From: DASWDH01 sp035318505
GTDB lineage: Bacteria; Myxococcota_A; Polyangia; Polyangiales; Polyangiaceae
DNA: 64,000 bases
Assembly (NCBI GenBank): GCA_035318505.1
Contig: DATHEQ010000382.1
Location: forward strand, 1 to 64,000
Direction: 5' to 3'
Part shown: in pieces, positions 27,092-36,300 of the stretch
Layout: each line of letters begins with the position of its first letter
How positions within the stretch are numbered: the stretch's first letter is position 1
Notes under the pieces: generated by a model
The model's input: only the letters and a program-made list of their open reading frames with translations
Told to the model about the DNA's origin: nothing
Database searches by the model: none
Translations under genes and position numbers: made by a program

Positions 27092-27886
27092 TCAAGATGA
27101 TGAGCGAAAGCTGCTCACCGCGGGGGGGGGAGGTTGTGTCCGAGCGTCAGGCAGACGAGTGGCGAATCGTTGCTCGACGCGGTCGCAGACGTCTCGCAAG
27201 CGGCTCGCGACGTCGAGAAGGTCGCGACAACTCTCGGGCGATGGCTCGGCTGCCGCATCCAACAACTCAGCGCAGGCTTCGGCGCTGTGCCGCAACATGC
27301 GTGCCGTGCGGTAGAATATGGAACGTGGCTTTCGTCCGCCGCGTCGTCGCTCCGCAAAACGATCTTTTTCGGGCAGCGCGGCAATCTGCTGACGGAGTTG
27401 TCGTACGGGCCACCGTTCTGATTCGGCTGCCTTGAGAAGGCGCTCTTGCTCGTGCATGGGCAATGGCAGCACGAGGCGACAATGGCTCGTGCAGATGTGC
27501 TTCCACTCCTTCGCACCCAGGCGCTCGCAAAGCTCGTAGATGGCTACGCAGCGGTAAAGAGAGTCTGCGCTCATCGGTATGTTGGGATGTTCAGCCAGCC
27601 GCCGAAACGAATTGTGTTTCTTCCCGCGATGCCGCCAGGTACCAATATCTCCGCCGTAGAGCCCCTTGATGATGAGAGAACCCACCGAGAGTGCAAAATC
27701 GAAAGTCGCCGCTCTTCCCAAGGCGTTGAGCTCTTGCACAACGCGCTCGATACCGGGATCGCTATGGGACGACATCAACTCGATTTGCGACGGCATGATC
27801 GAAGCGTTCTCGGGCGAGGGTCGGTCGAAAAGTAGTTCGCTCGGCCCCACCGCGCTGGGCAGGTGTTCGTGATCCCGTCGCGACAT
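27092..27886 (-). CDS. Hypothetical protein, possible DNA-binding, myxobacterial type
   Basis: 264 residues; ATG at 27886, with a second Met at residue 31 as an alternative start. The central part has segments SVGSLIIKGLYGG, FRRLAEHPNIPMSADSLYR and ERLGAKEWKHICTSHCRLVL, and the next stretch WPVRQLRQQIAALPEKDR plus a basic RRRGGRKPR could bind DNA. I associate proteins of this look with Polyangiales genomes, without a known function. The C-terminal 20 residues are low complexity and cross a run of nine G on the plus strand (27122-27130). It is not obviously part of the biosynthetic cluster. Confidence 0.6.
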   Translation of the reverse strand: MSRRDHEHLPSAVGPSELLFDRPSPENASIMPSQIELMSSHSDPGIERVVQELNALGRAATFDFALSVGSLIIKGLYGGDIGTWRHRGKKHNSFRRLAEHPNIPMSADSLYRCVAIYELCERLGAKEWKHICTSHCRLVLPLPMHEQERLLKAAESERWPVRQLRQQIAALPEKDRFAERRRGGRKPRSIFYRTARMLRHSAEACAELLDAAAEPSPESCRDLLDVASRLRDVCDRVEQRFATRLPDARTQPPPPAVSSFRSSS

Positions 27887-27994
27887 CGGACCTTGTTTAA
27901 TCAGCAGAAATCAGCAGGTCAAGCGCGTTTACTTAACAAGTAAAGGCCGAAAAGTCTGGAGTGCCGTCGTGTCTGGTCAGGATTAGTCATTCGT

Positions 27995-28014
27995 CTCGGC
28001 ACGGTCGTGCCGAG
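27995..28014. repeat. Palindrome CTCGGCAC-GGTC-GTGCCGAG
   Basis: Perfect 8-bp arms with a 4-bp centre, sharing the GGCACG..CGTGCC core with the palindrome at 28724-28739. Possible protein-binding site, or a hairpin about 110 bp upstream of the leftward hypothetical gene. Confidence 0.45.
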
Positions 28015-28723
28015 GGGAGACCGAGCGATCCCTTGAGTGATGGCCGTTGTCGACATGGATGATGGTTCCGGGGAGCCGCGCACCAAGGGCGCCACTGCCA
28101 CTCATAGCGCCTCGATGTCGATTCGAATGCCTCGTTCTTACCTAAGTGAGCGCGACGGCTGCACCCTCCTTCTCATGAGCGCATCATGCGTGCGGATCAT
28201 GCTCACCATTGAATAAGCTCCGCCCATTGACCGTCACCAGATATTCTTTACGCGTCGTCAAAAGAAATGGTTTCAATCATTTTCTGGTCCGTTCGCGGCG
28301 GAGCGTGTGGGGTAGTCAATTGGCCTCGCCAAGGTCTTGCAGGGGCAGCGGCAAGCCCAGCGATCGTGAAGTGTTCCCACTCACGGTGACGATTGTGTCG
28401 AGATTGCTTCGGGTACTTCTCCATCGAAACTCGGCATGAGCGCGTGGATGCGCTCGATGTCGAGTCATGGATCGTCCAAGTTCACGGGATGATCAAGAAA
28501 AAACTCTCGAAAACTTTCGACACATCGGTTCGCCGAAAAAATTTGAAATCGCGCGTGTGCCGGCGCCGAGCGACATCATGCAGTGTCCATACTCCAACGT
28601 GGCAATTGAGCCCTACTCCTCTCTGCTTACTCGCGGCGTGGCGTTGGTTCGGTTGATCCGAATCCGCGACGCTTCTCAATCTCGTGGATCGAACTCGCCA
28701 TGATCGATCAAAGTTGTATTTCT

Positions 28724-28739
28724 TGGCACGATCGTGCCA
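28724..28739. repeat. Perfect 16-bp palindrome TGGCACGATCGTGCCA
   Basis: Self-complementary over all 16 bases. The core differs from that of the 27995-28014 site at one central base. It lies in DNA without genes, about 770 bp upstream of the PQQ-propeller lipoprotein gene. Confidence 0.45.
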
Positions 28740-29508
28740 TCGCCAGGAACACCTGATGTCCGACCGCACATCGGACGTGCGTGCGCGACGATTCGTCAAG
28801 GTGGCATCGCGGCTGCAGCTGAAAATACCGACTAGTCACAAGCGAGCTCAACGGCGTCAGCGGTGTTGATACGCCGCAACATCGAAGGATGTTCCCCATG
28901 AAGCCTGAAGCGCGGAGCGACACCATGCTCACAGCGCTTTAAATATAGTCAATGCGTGTAGAGTGCCATTGGTTTCGGCATTCGAGCAACGACATTCATT
29001 TGACAAAGAAGGCTGATCGCAATTCCTTATTGACAATGGCGGTGCGCGCCAGGGCAGCGGGGCGCCGCGGCGAGTTTGCGGCGGGCAAAATCGCGTTGGC
29101 GGACAAAGGGCAATCACTCGCCTTTCTGCAAACGGACTCGATCCAAAAGCATTCCGGACTACGACCCGAGGGCAGCGGCGCGATACGGGAATGTTTGGTG
29201 GCGTGTCTCCCGTAAGCACGCGCGCAGCTGACCGGCGAGTTCCCGACCCCATCGCTGCTCGCATGGATGCGCGTGAAGGGCGAACTCCAGGACCGTGCTG
29301 ATCGATCTCGTGGCGATGTTGAGTCTGGCGTTCACAAAACCTCCTGCTGGCTCAGGTCGTTGGTCGGTCGCGAGATGCTGATAGACCAGCTCGGAAACGG
29401 CGTTCTCCGCAATGCAAATGACGCAAAATAAGGTCCCCTTGACTCTGTAGGGCTCTAAAGTGAAGCTTCGGGGGACCCTCAATCTTCCTCTGCCCAGCGA
29501 GGTGCATC

Positions 29509-31422
29509 ATGCGAGCTCTTCAGATCCTTTTACCGGCCGGGCTGCTTTGGGGCTTGATCGCCTGCGGGGGCGACGACACAGCGCCTCCTCCCACGGGTGG
29601 AACCGGCGCTTCTGGGGGAAACGGCGGGGCGACCGGTGGATCGGGCGGCACGTCAGTGGACGCATCGGTCGACACGAGCACAGGTGGCGCGGGTGGTTCG
29701 GGCACGGCTGGTTCAGGCGGTGCGTCGGGATCGGGCGGTGCAGGTGGCTCCGGTAAGGGCGGGTCTGCGGGGTCGGGCACCGGCGGAGCCGCCGGATCGA
29801 CGGGAGGGGCTGCAGGGACGGGCGGCACCGCCGGCAAGGGTGGCAGCGCCGGCACGGCAGGATCGGCGGGCGCAGGCGGCGCGGCAGGCACCGCGGGATC
29901 GAGCGGCGCGGCGGGCGCTTCGGGCGCAGCGGGTAGCGCCGGAACAGGCGGCACGGGTGGGACCGACGCCGGTGGGCCATCGGTGTCCGTCCTCGAATAT
30001 CACAACCATCCCACACGCGACGGCGTGTACGTCGACCCTGTCCTCACCAAGGCAGCCGTGGCGACGCTGCATATCGACACGACTTTCGCGATGGCCACCT
30101 ACGCGGCGTCGGTTCTCGCGCAACCACTTTATCTGGCGGGCAACGGAACGATTCCCGATCTCGTGATCGTCGCCACCACGCAAAATCACGTCATCGGTTT
30201 CAACGCCGCGAACGGCGCCAAGGTGTGGGACCAGACGCTGGCGCCGCCAACGCCGAGCTCGGCATTGGCCTGCGCGGGCAGCATCAATCCCGTCGGCGTC
30301 GTGGGCACCCCGGTCATCGACGGCGCCACACGCACCATCTACCTCAATGCGATGACCAACATGAGCGGCACGCCGCAGGACTTGGTCTACGCGCTCGATG
30401 CCGACACGGGAACGACTCGAACGGGATGGCCCATCGATCTGAATGCCAGGGTCACGTCGGGATCGACGACTTTCACGACCCGCGCGCAAAATCAGCGCGG
30501 AGCGTTGAGCCTCGTTGGCGGCAAGGTCCTCGTTCCGTTCGGCGGGCACCGTGGCGATTGTGGCGATTACCGCGGTTGGGTCGTCAGCGTTTCCGCCGGT
30601 GATCCGACGCAGCTCTCGACGTTCGTCACGCGCGCTCTCGGTGGCGGGATATGGGCGCCGGGCGGTCTCGCGAGCGACGGCACGTCGATCTTTTTTGCGA
30701 CCGGCAACACGATGGGGACCATCAGCAACCCGATGTCCCACCCCGCCGTGTACGGTGATGGCGAGAGCGTCTTCAAGCTCCCACCCACGCTCGCCAAGAC
30801 AGGCGCGACGACCGAGTTCTTCGTGCCGACCAATTGGATCGAAATGGACGACACCGACGCCGACATCGGTGGCACGGGCCCGCTCATCGTCGATGTTCCT
30901 GGCGCGACCCCGTCGAAGCTTATCGTTCAGCTCGGCAAAGATCGAAAAGCGTACCTCATCGATCGCGACAACATGGGTGGCCAGAGCGCACCGCTCGCCG
31001 CTCCCGTCGTCGCCGGTGGCGCCATCATCAATGCGGCAGTGACCTACAGGACCGCGATGGGTACTTACGTCGTCTTCCGGGGCGGCGGGGCGGGCTGCCC
31101 CGCCGCGGCGGGCTCGATGACAGCCCTGCGGATCACGGCAGAAGCGCCGCCCAAGGCGACCGTCGTGTGGTGCGCCGGGGCGGGGTCGAACAAGTCCCCT
31201 GCCGTCAGCATGGTCGACGCTGCGGGAACGGACACGCTGGTATGGCTCATGGGAACCGACAACAAGCTCCGTGCCTACGATGGCGATACCGGCGCGGTCG
31301 TTTTCAACGGTGGCGCCGCGGGCGACACGATGACGGCTTCGAGCCCCTGGGTCACGCCCATTGTCGCCAATGGCCGTATCTTCGCCTCATCGAACACGCA
31401 GACCTACGCGTTCAAACCCTGA
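29509..31422 (+). CDS. Lipoprotein with Gly-rich linker and PQQ-like beta-propeller
   Basis: 637 residues. Signal peptide with lipobox LIAC (Cys about 19), then a linker of about 135 residues made almost only of Gly, Ala, Ser and Thr. From about 160 on is a repetitive beta-rich domain with blades such as NHVIGFNAANGAKVWD, DLVYALDADTGTTRTGWP and DTLVWLMGTDNKLRAYDGDTG, as in PQQ-like/quinoprotein propellers. No catalytic residues or dehydrogenase motifs are identified. Likely tethered to the outer membrane and exposed. A GAGGTG ribosome-binding site precedes the ATG. It stands alone, convergent with the SDR gene 22 bp downstream. Confidence 0.8.
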   Translation: MRALQILLPAGLLWGLIACGGDDTAPPPTGGTGASGGNGGATGGSGGTSVDASVDTSTGGAGGSGTAGSGGASGSGGAGGSGKGGSAGSGTGGAAGSTGGAAGTGGTAGKGGSAGTAGSAGAGGAAGTAGSSGAAGASGAAGSAGTGGTGGTDAGGPSVSVLEYHNHPTRDGVYVDPVLTKAAVATLHIDTTFAMATYAASVLAQPLYLAGNGTIPDLVIVATTQNHVIGFNAANGAKVWDQTLAPPTPSSALACAGSINPVGVVGTPVIDGATRTIYLNAMTNMSGTPQDLVYALDADTGTTRTGWPIDLNARVTSGSTTFTTRAQNQRGALSLVGGKVLVPFGGHRGDCGDYRGWVVSVSAGDPTQLSTFVTRALGGGIWAPGGLASDGTSIFFATGNTMGTISNPMSHPAVYGDGESVFKLPPTLAKTGATTEFFVPTNWIEMDDTDADIGGTGPLIVDVPGATPSKLIVQLGKDRKAYLIDRDNMGGQSAPLAAPVVAGGAIINAAVTYRTAMGTYVVFRGGGAGCPAAAGSMTALRITAEAPPKATVVWCAGAGSNKSPAVSMVDAAGTDTLVWLMGTDNKLRAYDGDTGAVVFNGGAAGDTMTASSPWVTPIVANGRIFASSNTQTYAFKP

Positions 31423-31444
31423 ACCTGCCTGCTCGAGCCGTCGA

Positions 31445-32209
31445 TCAAGAGCGGCGATTCACGGCCAAAGGACCAAACGCCTGATCCACCGGCATCAGCT
31501 CGATGACGTTCACGTTCATGTGCGGGGGGCAGTTCACGCAATAATCGATCGCGTCGGAAACATCTTCCGGGCTAAGGGCGTGTACACCTCGGTACACCGC
31601 GGAGGCTTTCTCGGTATCACCGTGAAAACGCACCGCGGAAAATTCCGTGTTGCCCACCATGCCGGGTTCGATGCACGTCACTCGTATCCCCGTACCCAAC
31701 AAGTCCGCGCGCAAGCCGAGCGAAAACTGGTGCACGAAGGCCTTGGTCGCACCGTACACGTTGCCGCCCGGATAGGGATACGTTCCCGCGGTCGAGCCTA
31801 AGTTGATGATGTGACCGCGGTTTTGCGCCACCATTTTGGGAAGCACGGCTCTCGTGCAATGCACGAGTCCGTGCGCGTTCGTGTCGATCATGCTGCGCCA
31901 GTCTTCGAGCGATGCGGACGGAGCGGGATTGAGACCGAGCGCGAGCCCCGCACTGTTGATCAGCACGTCCACGTTCGAGAACGCCGCGGGCAGCTTTTCG
32001 ACGACATCTGCGATCTCTTCAGGATCCGTTACGTCGAGGTGAGTCACGTGACAGGGGACCGATAGCTCTTGGGTCAATGCCGTGAGTCTCTCGACACGCC
32101 GCGCCGCCAGAATGAGGTGGTACCCCGCTCGTGCGAAACGACGCGCACAAGCCTCGCCGATGCCCGACGATGCGCCAGTGATGAACGCAACCTTGTGTGA
32201 GTTCGACAT
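31445..32209 (-). CDS. Short-chain dehydrogenase (YdfG-like)
   Basis: 254 residues. TGASSGIG cofactor motif, NSAG motif (VLINSAGLALGLNPA, a hallmark of the YdfG/3-hydroxy-acid dehydrogenase group), Ser in NLGSTAG and the YGATK catalytic pair are present. Homologues oxidise serine or 3-hydroxy acids or reduce malonic semialdehyde with NADP. Normal length, presumably active and cytosolic. An AGAGG sequence lies before the ATG. It is 22 bp from the convergent lipoprotein gene. Confidence 0.88.
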   Translation of the reverse strand: MSNSHKVAFITGASSGIGEACARRFARAGYHLILAARRVERLTALTQELSVPCHVTHLDVTDPEEIADVVEKLPAAFSNVDVLINSAGLALGLNPAPSASLEDWRSMIDTNAHGLVHCTRAVLPKMVAQNRGHIINLGSTAGTYPYPGGNVYGATKAFVHQFSLGLRADLLGTGIRVTCIEPGMVGNTEFSAVRFHGDTEKASAVYRGVHALSPEDVSDAIDYCVNCPPHMNVNVIELMPVDQAFGPLAVNRRS

Positions 32210-32340
32210 GGGACATGCCTCTTAGCATCGCTCGGGGCGGGAAGAGCAAAGGACTGCCGGCGCGAAAACGCGCGCCTTCCGGAGCCTCGGCCAGCAGCGC
32301 GCTGCGTGTGGCGGCGCGCTGCCGGTGCCAAAGTACGCAA

Positions 32341-32769
32341 TCAAACGGGGGTCGGAAGGCTCACCATCCACTGCACGCCAAAGCGATCGACGCACATGCC
32401 GAAGTAGGGTCCCCAGGGGGCGTTCGCCAGCGGCATCGCGACCGATCCGCCTCCGCTGCTCAGCGCCGCAAAGATACGGTCCGCTTCGGCCTTGTCCTTC
32501 GCTACGAGGGAGATGTGGAAATTGTTTCCCGCCTTCAGCGGCGGGCCGAAACCCTCGACCGCGTCGCTCCCCATGAGATCCGCCGTCGCGGTGATAGGGA
32601 GCTGCACGTGCATGATCTTCTTCTTCGCGCCTTCTGGAACGTTGGCCATGAACGAGGTGTCACCGAACGTCTGCATCATGGCGATGCGCGTTCCGAAGAC
32701 CGTTTCGTAGAAGTGGAACGCCTCTTCGGTCGTGCCGGGGAAGTTCAGATAGAAGTGTACCGATTGCAT
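32341..32769 (-). CDS. VOC (glyoxalase/PhnB-like) family protein
   Basis: 142 residues; GGAGG precedes the ATG at 32769. N-terminal FYLNFPGTTEEAFHFYETVFG and the C-terminal PWGPYFGMCVDRFGVQWMV segment are typical of PhnB-like VOC proteins (two beta-alpha-beta-beta-beta units). Such proteins bind metals or small hydrophobic ligands, and the exact function is usually unknown. It is in the same orientation as the SDR downstream, with a 131-bp gap containing GC-rich hairpin-forming sequence. Confidence 0.82.
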   Translation of the reverse strand: MQSVHFYLNFPGTTEEAFHFYETVFGTRIAMMQTFGDTSFMANVPEGAKKKIMHVQLPITATADLMGSDAVEGFGPPLKAGNNFHISLVAKDKAEADRIFAALSSGGGSVAMPLANAPWGPYFGMCVDRFGVQWMVSLPTPV

Positions 32770-32901
32770 GGGGCCTCCGTGGGCAACGCAGCCATCTGCG
32801 GCCGGTTGCCGGCGCGGGATAGTACACCGCTCCGCGATTTTGTCTGCACCTCCCGAACCGATCGGCGCCCTGCTCGGTCGAGATGCCGTCGGCGAATCGC
32901 G

Positions 32902-33387
32902 TCAGAAGAATTCCGCGCCTGCTTCGACGAGCTCGGTATCGGTAGCGAGCGCCGTTCGCTCCTTCCGCGATAGGCCATCGGCGCTCGGTACCGCGACTTC
33001 GCGGCTGACGAGGCCGTGCACGGAAAGAGCGCTGATCACGATCTGCGCGCCGGCGTTGGGCTGCAGCCGATCGGCTTCATCGAACTGAGGCAGCATGGCG
33101 AAGAAACTGAATAACCGCATCCGTCCTTCCGGCTTCAACTCGAACATGGGCGTCGTCAGCCAACAGCCGTTGGGAACGCGCGCGCGATCGAATGGCCATG
33201 AGACATCTCCGAGTCCGGAAAAAACCAGCCACGCGCGACGCACGGGTGCGTTCTCCGCCTCTGACGTCGGCGTATCGAGGTCGATGACCAACCCCCACGG
33301 GGCCAGGTCCCACCGCAGCGCCACCACTTTCGCGTCGAGCGTGAGCGGCATGACGTCGTCGCCTTCGAGCCTGTTGACTCGGCTCAC
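32902..33387 (-). CDS. Probable immunity protein for the adjacent Rhs toxin
   Basis: 161 residues from a GTG at 33387, only 3 bp after the Rhs stop codon and preceded by GAGAGGAAGG. No signal peptide or membrane segment, as expected for a cytosolic immunity protein. Predicted beta-rich first half (KVVALRWDLAPWGLVIDLD, RRAWLVFSGLGDVSWPFDRA) and a helical end. I do not recognise a named family. The role is inferred from the position immediately 3' of a gene with a polymorphic toxin-like C-terminus. An alternative start Met13 lacks a ribosome-binding site. Confidence 0.65.
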   Translation of the reverse strand: MSRVNRLEGDDVMPLTLDAKVVALRWDLAPWGLVIDLDTPTSEAENAPVRRAWLVFSGLGDVSWPFDRARVPNGCWLTTPMFELKPEGRMRLFSFFAMLPQFDEADRLQPNAGAQIVISALSVHGLVSREVAVPSADGLSRKERTALATDTELVEAGAEFF

Positions 33388-33390
33388 TCG

Positions 33391-36300
33391 TTACCTTCCT
33401 CTCGGCGGCAAACGGACAGCTTTGCCCGACGCGATGTTCGCGACATCCTCGGCCGACACCGGACGGGGCTTCTCGAAACCGTTCATGTATTGCTTTCCTG
33501 TCGTCGGGCTCGTGTTCACTTTCGGATCGTGGGTGTGCGAGTGACCAACTCCATGGTCTTCTCGCTGCAAGATGTCGGTACGCCCATTGTTCGGCTGTTG
33601 GTAGCGCCCACGGGGCGTGACGTGAGTATCCACGACATTGCCGTTTTCCTCCACGATGAAGCGCGCACCTTCCGCCGCACTGGCCGCCTTCGTTTCTGCG
33701 CCTCCCGCCTTGCCCAAGACTTTGGACCCCACGACGACCACGAGCAGACTGCCGATCGCATTTCCGTCGCCTTGGGCCGCCGCTGCGACGGTGCGTGCCA
33801 AGGGAACGACGATGCTGCTCTGTTTCAGCAGCTCGGTCTGCGATACGCCCGATCGATACTGCTGACACGTCGAGCTCAAACAGGTGTACCCGACCTCGTA
33901 GGCACCGGTTGCTCGTCCCACCGCCGCAACGGACATGGTGCCCATGTCGACGACCTTCGCCCCCGCATCGACGACGCTGGCAGGGATGGCCACGACGGCA
34001 TCGACCGCGCCCTCGGCGACGTCCCTCAGAAAACTGAGTACCCCGAGTCCGCTGGGATCGGTGAATCCAATCGGATCGCCCGCTGCGTATCCATACAGGT
34101 TGCACTCCATCGGGCTCGCCGCGCACTTGTCCATGTCCTCCCGAAACAGCGGATCGGGCGTCGTGAACTGTCCGATGAACGGATCGTAGTCCCGCGCGCC
34201 CATGCGGATGAGGCCGAGGTCCGCATCGTAACCTTTGGCGACGTAGTCGAGCGCCTGCGCGAGATCGGGATGGGTCTCGCGCACGCCGTACGGCGAGAGA
34301 GGGCGGTACGTGCCGTCCGGTTCGCCGATCACGCTGCCGCGCGGATCGGTCGGCACCGACCTGAAAACGCCGTTGTCGATGACGCCGACGACCCGTCCGG
34401 CGACCTTGAGAGGCTCGATGAAGCCGTGATCGGTGAGCAAGCTGTCGCCCAAGTACGCCGCGACGGGCACGCCGTCGGCGAGCTTGAGGAAGCGGTGATC
34501 GCTCTCGTCGTAAGCAACCTCGAACGTCTTGCCGTCGCGGGTTGCACGCTCGATCTGCCCATTGGCGCCGTAACTGAGCGCCAGGCCCTCACGCTCGATC
34601 AAGCGCCCCGCGGTGTCGAAGCGGTACGTCGTGCTTCCGGCGGTGATCGCGCCATCGGTTCGCGTCAGGTTGCGCTCGCCTTTTTCATCGGCGGCAAAGT
34701 CGATCAGCCCACTGGCGCCGTAGGCATACGTGGCGTCCCCATCCGAGCTCGCCAGGTGCGTGAGAAAACGCCGACTATCGTAGGTATAGAACCGGTCATG
34801 CAAAACCGGCGTCTCTTGCCGATAGCGATGTTGAATCCGCTCTGCACGGGTCAGCGCTCGCGGGTCGAGCTCGTTGTCGACGGCGAGATCCCAGTCGGGG
34901 CCGAGATGCAGGTAACCGCGCGCGGCATGGGTCGTCGTATCGTAGTGAGGGGCCACCCAGCTTTGCGGCACGTCGGAGTCTTCCGCTCCCAAGGCCACCT
35001 GGTAGATGCGGCCTTCCGCGTCGTATTGAATCGTGTAGAGCGCATGCGGCGATCCGTCGTCGATCAACGCACGCACCTCGCGGCCGTAGCCGTCGCGCTC
35101 CGTCGTTCTCTTGAGGTTCAGCAGCGGTGCGCCGGATGCGTCCGTGATCTCGCGGGCCACGCTGCGCGTCGCGCCGTCCTCGAAGTAGTCATACGTTTCG
35201 CGGATCCGCCGCCAGCCCGTGATGCTGACGTCTTTGCTGGCGAGCTTGCCATCCGGGCGAAACACGGTTTGCGTCTCGTATCGCGGCCCCTGCACGGCCG
35301 TGAGGCGGCCTCGCTGCCCCGCGATCGTCGCGCCGTCCAGACCAACGCCGTCGTAGAAAAATGCGTAGCTTTGGTCGGCCGTGCCCGTCGTGCCGACATG
35401 GCGCCGTAACGTCTCGCGCCCGATGGCGTCGGTCACCTGCGCGACGCGTCGTAGCAACGCGCCCTGCTGGTCGTATTCGCGCTTTTCGTGGAGCAGGCCG
35501 CTCGCGGGATCGTACGCGTACTCGAGGTGCCCGACATCAGAGCGAGTGACCGAGCGCGGGCGCGCGAACTCGTCGAAACGCCGCGACTGCCGCGTGCCGC
35601 CCGGCAGCACCACTTCGACCACGCGGCCAAGCGCGTCGTAAACGAGCGTCGTCGTCTGACCGGCGCCGTCGCTGCGCTGCAAAACGCGGCCGTCTCCATC
35701 GATGTGTTCAATCGAGAACGGCGCGCCGTTCTCATACGTCGTGCGTAGGAGCTCGGCTGCGCCGAGCGCGAGGCTCTGGGTCAACGTGCGGGAAGTGCCA
35801 GCTTGCAGCACGCTCTCGACGCGCGGCGCGTGACCGAAGATTGAATCTAGCGAACGCCCGAGGTGCGTTGAACGGCTGGGGTCGAGCAGCTCGGCCAGTT
35901 GTATGACGTGCCCATTCTGCTGCGCGACGGGGTCGCGACGATAGGTGTCCGTTCGCCCAGCAGAACGCGTCGCTACCGACACCGCGCCCAAGGCCCAGCC
36001 TTCCGGGATGAGCTTGCCCTTGGCGAGCGGGGCGCCGGACGCGGACAGCCACTCGCCTTCGTTGGCATACGACGCCGACGCCGCATCGACCAGCAAACGC
36101 GCGACGATCGAGGCGGGTCGCTCGGCCGAGGCGAAAGCGTAGGTGACCGTTTCATCCGGCTGTGCCGCCGAACCGGCTCCGACATTGTCGTAGCGTGAAG
36201 CCATGCGCTCGATACCGTCGTATCCGAAGTGCGTTTGATACAGCGTGCTTGCGCCGCGGTCTTCGGCGAGCGCCGTGATCGCGCTGCTCACTGCCAGCCT

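Larger units (their letters stand above)
27887..29508. other. 1.6-kb region with no recognisable gene
   Basis: Only short frames (at most about 110 codons) on both strands, none with a recognisable domain. Base composition is more mixed than in the surrounding genes. Contains two related perfect palindromes (27995-28014 and 28724-28739). The 107-codon minus frame at 29159-29482 could be decayed coding sequence, but nothing supports it. Confidence 0.55.

Noticed and set aside
28724..28739. Sigma-54 promoter (TGGCACG start)
   Set aside because: The GG to GC spacing is 9 rather than 10 bases, and the site is a full palindrome with no gene just downstream.
29159..29482. 107-codon minus-strand frame
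   Set aside because: No recognisable domain and no ribosome-binding site; lies in the gene-free region.
33490..35409. 639-codon plus-strand frame under the Rhs gene
   Set aside because: Antisense to YD repeats that are clearly real; no domain in the translation.
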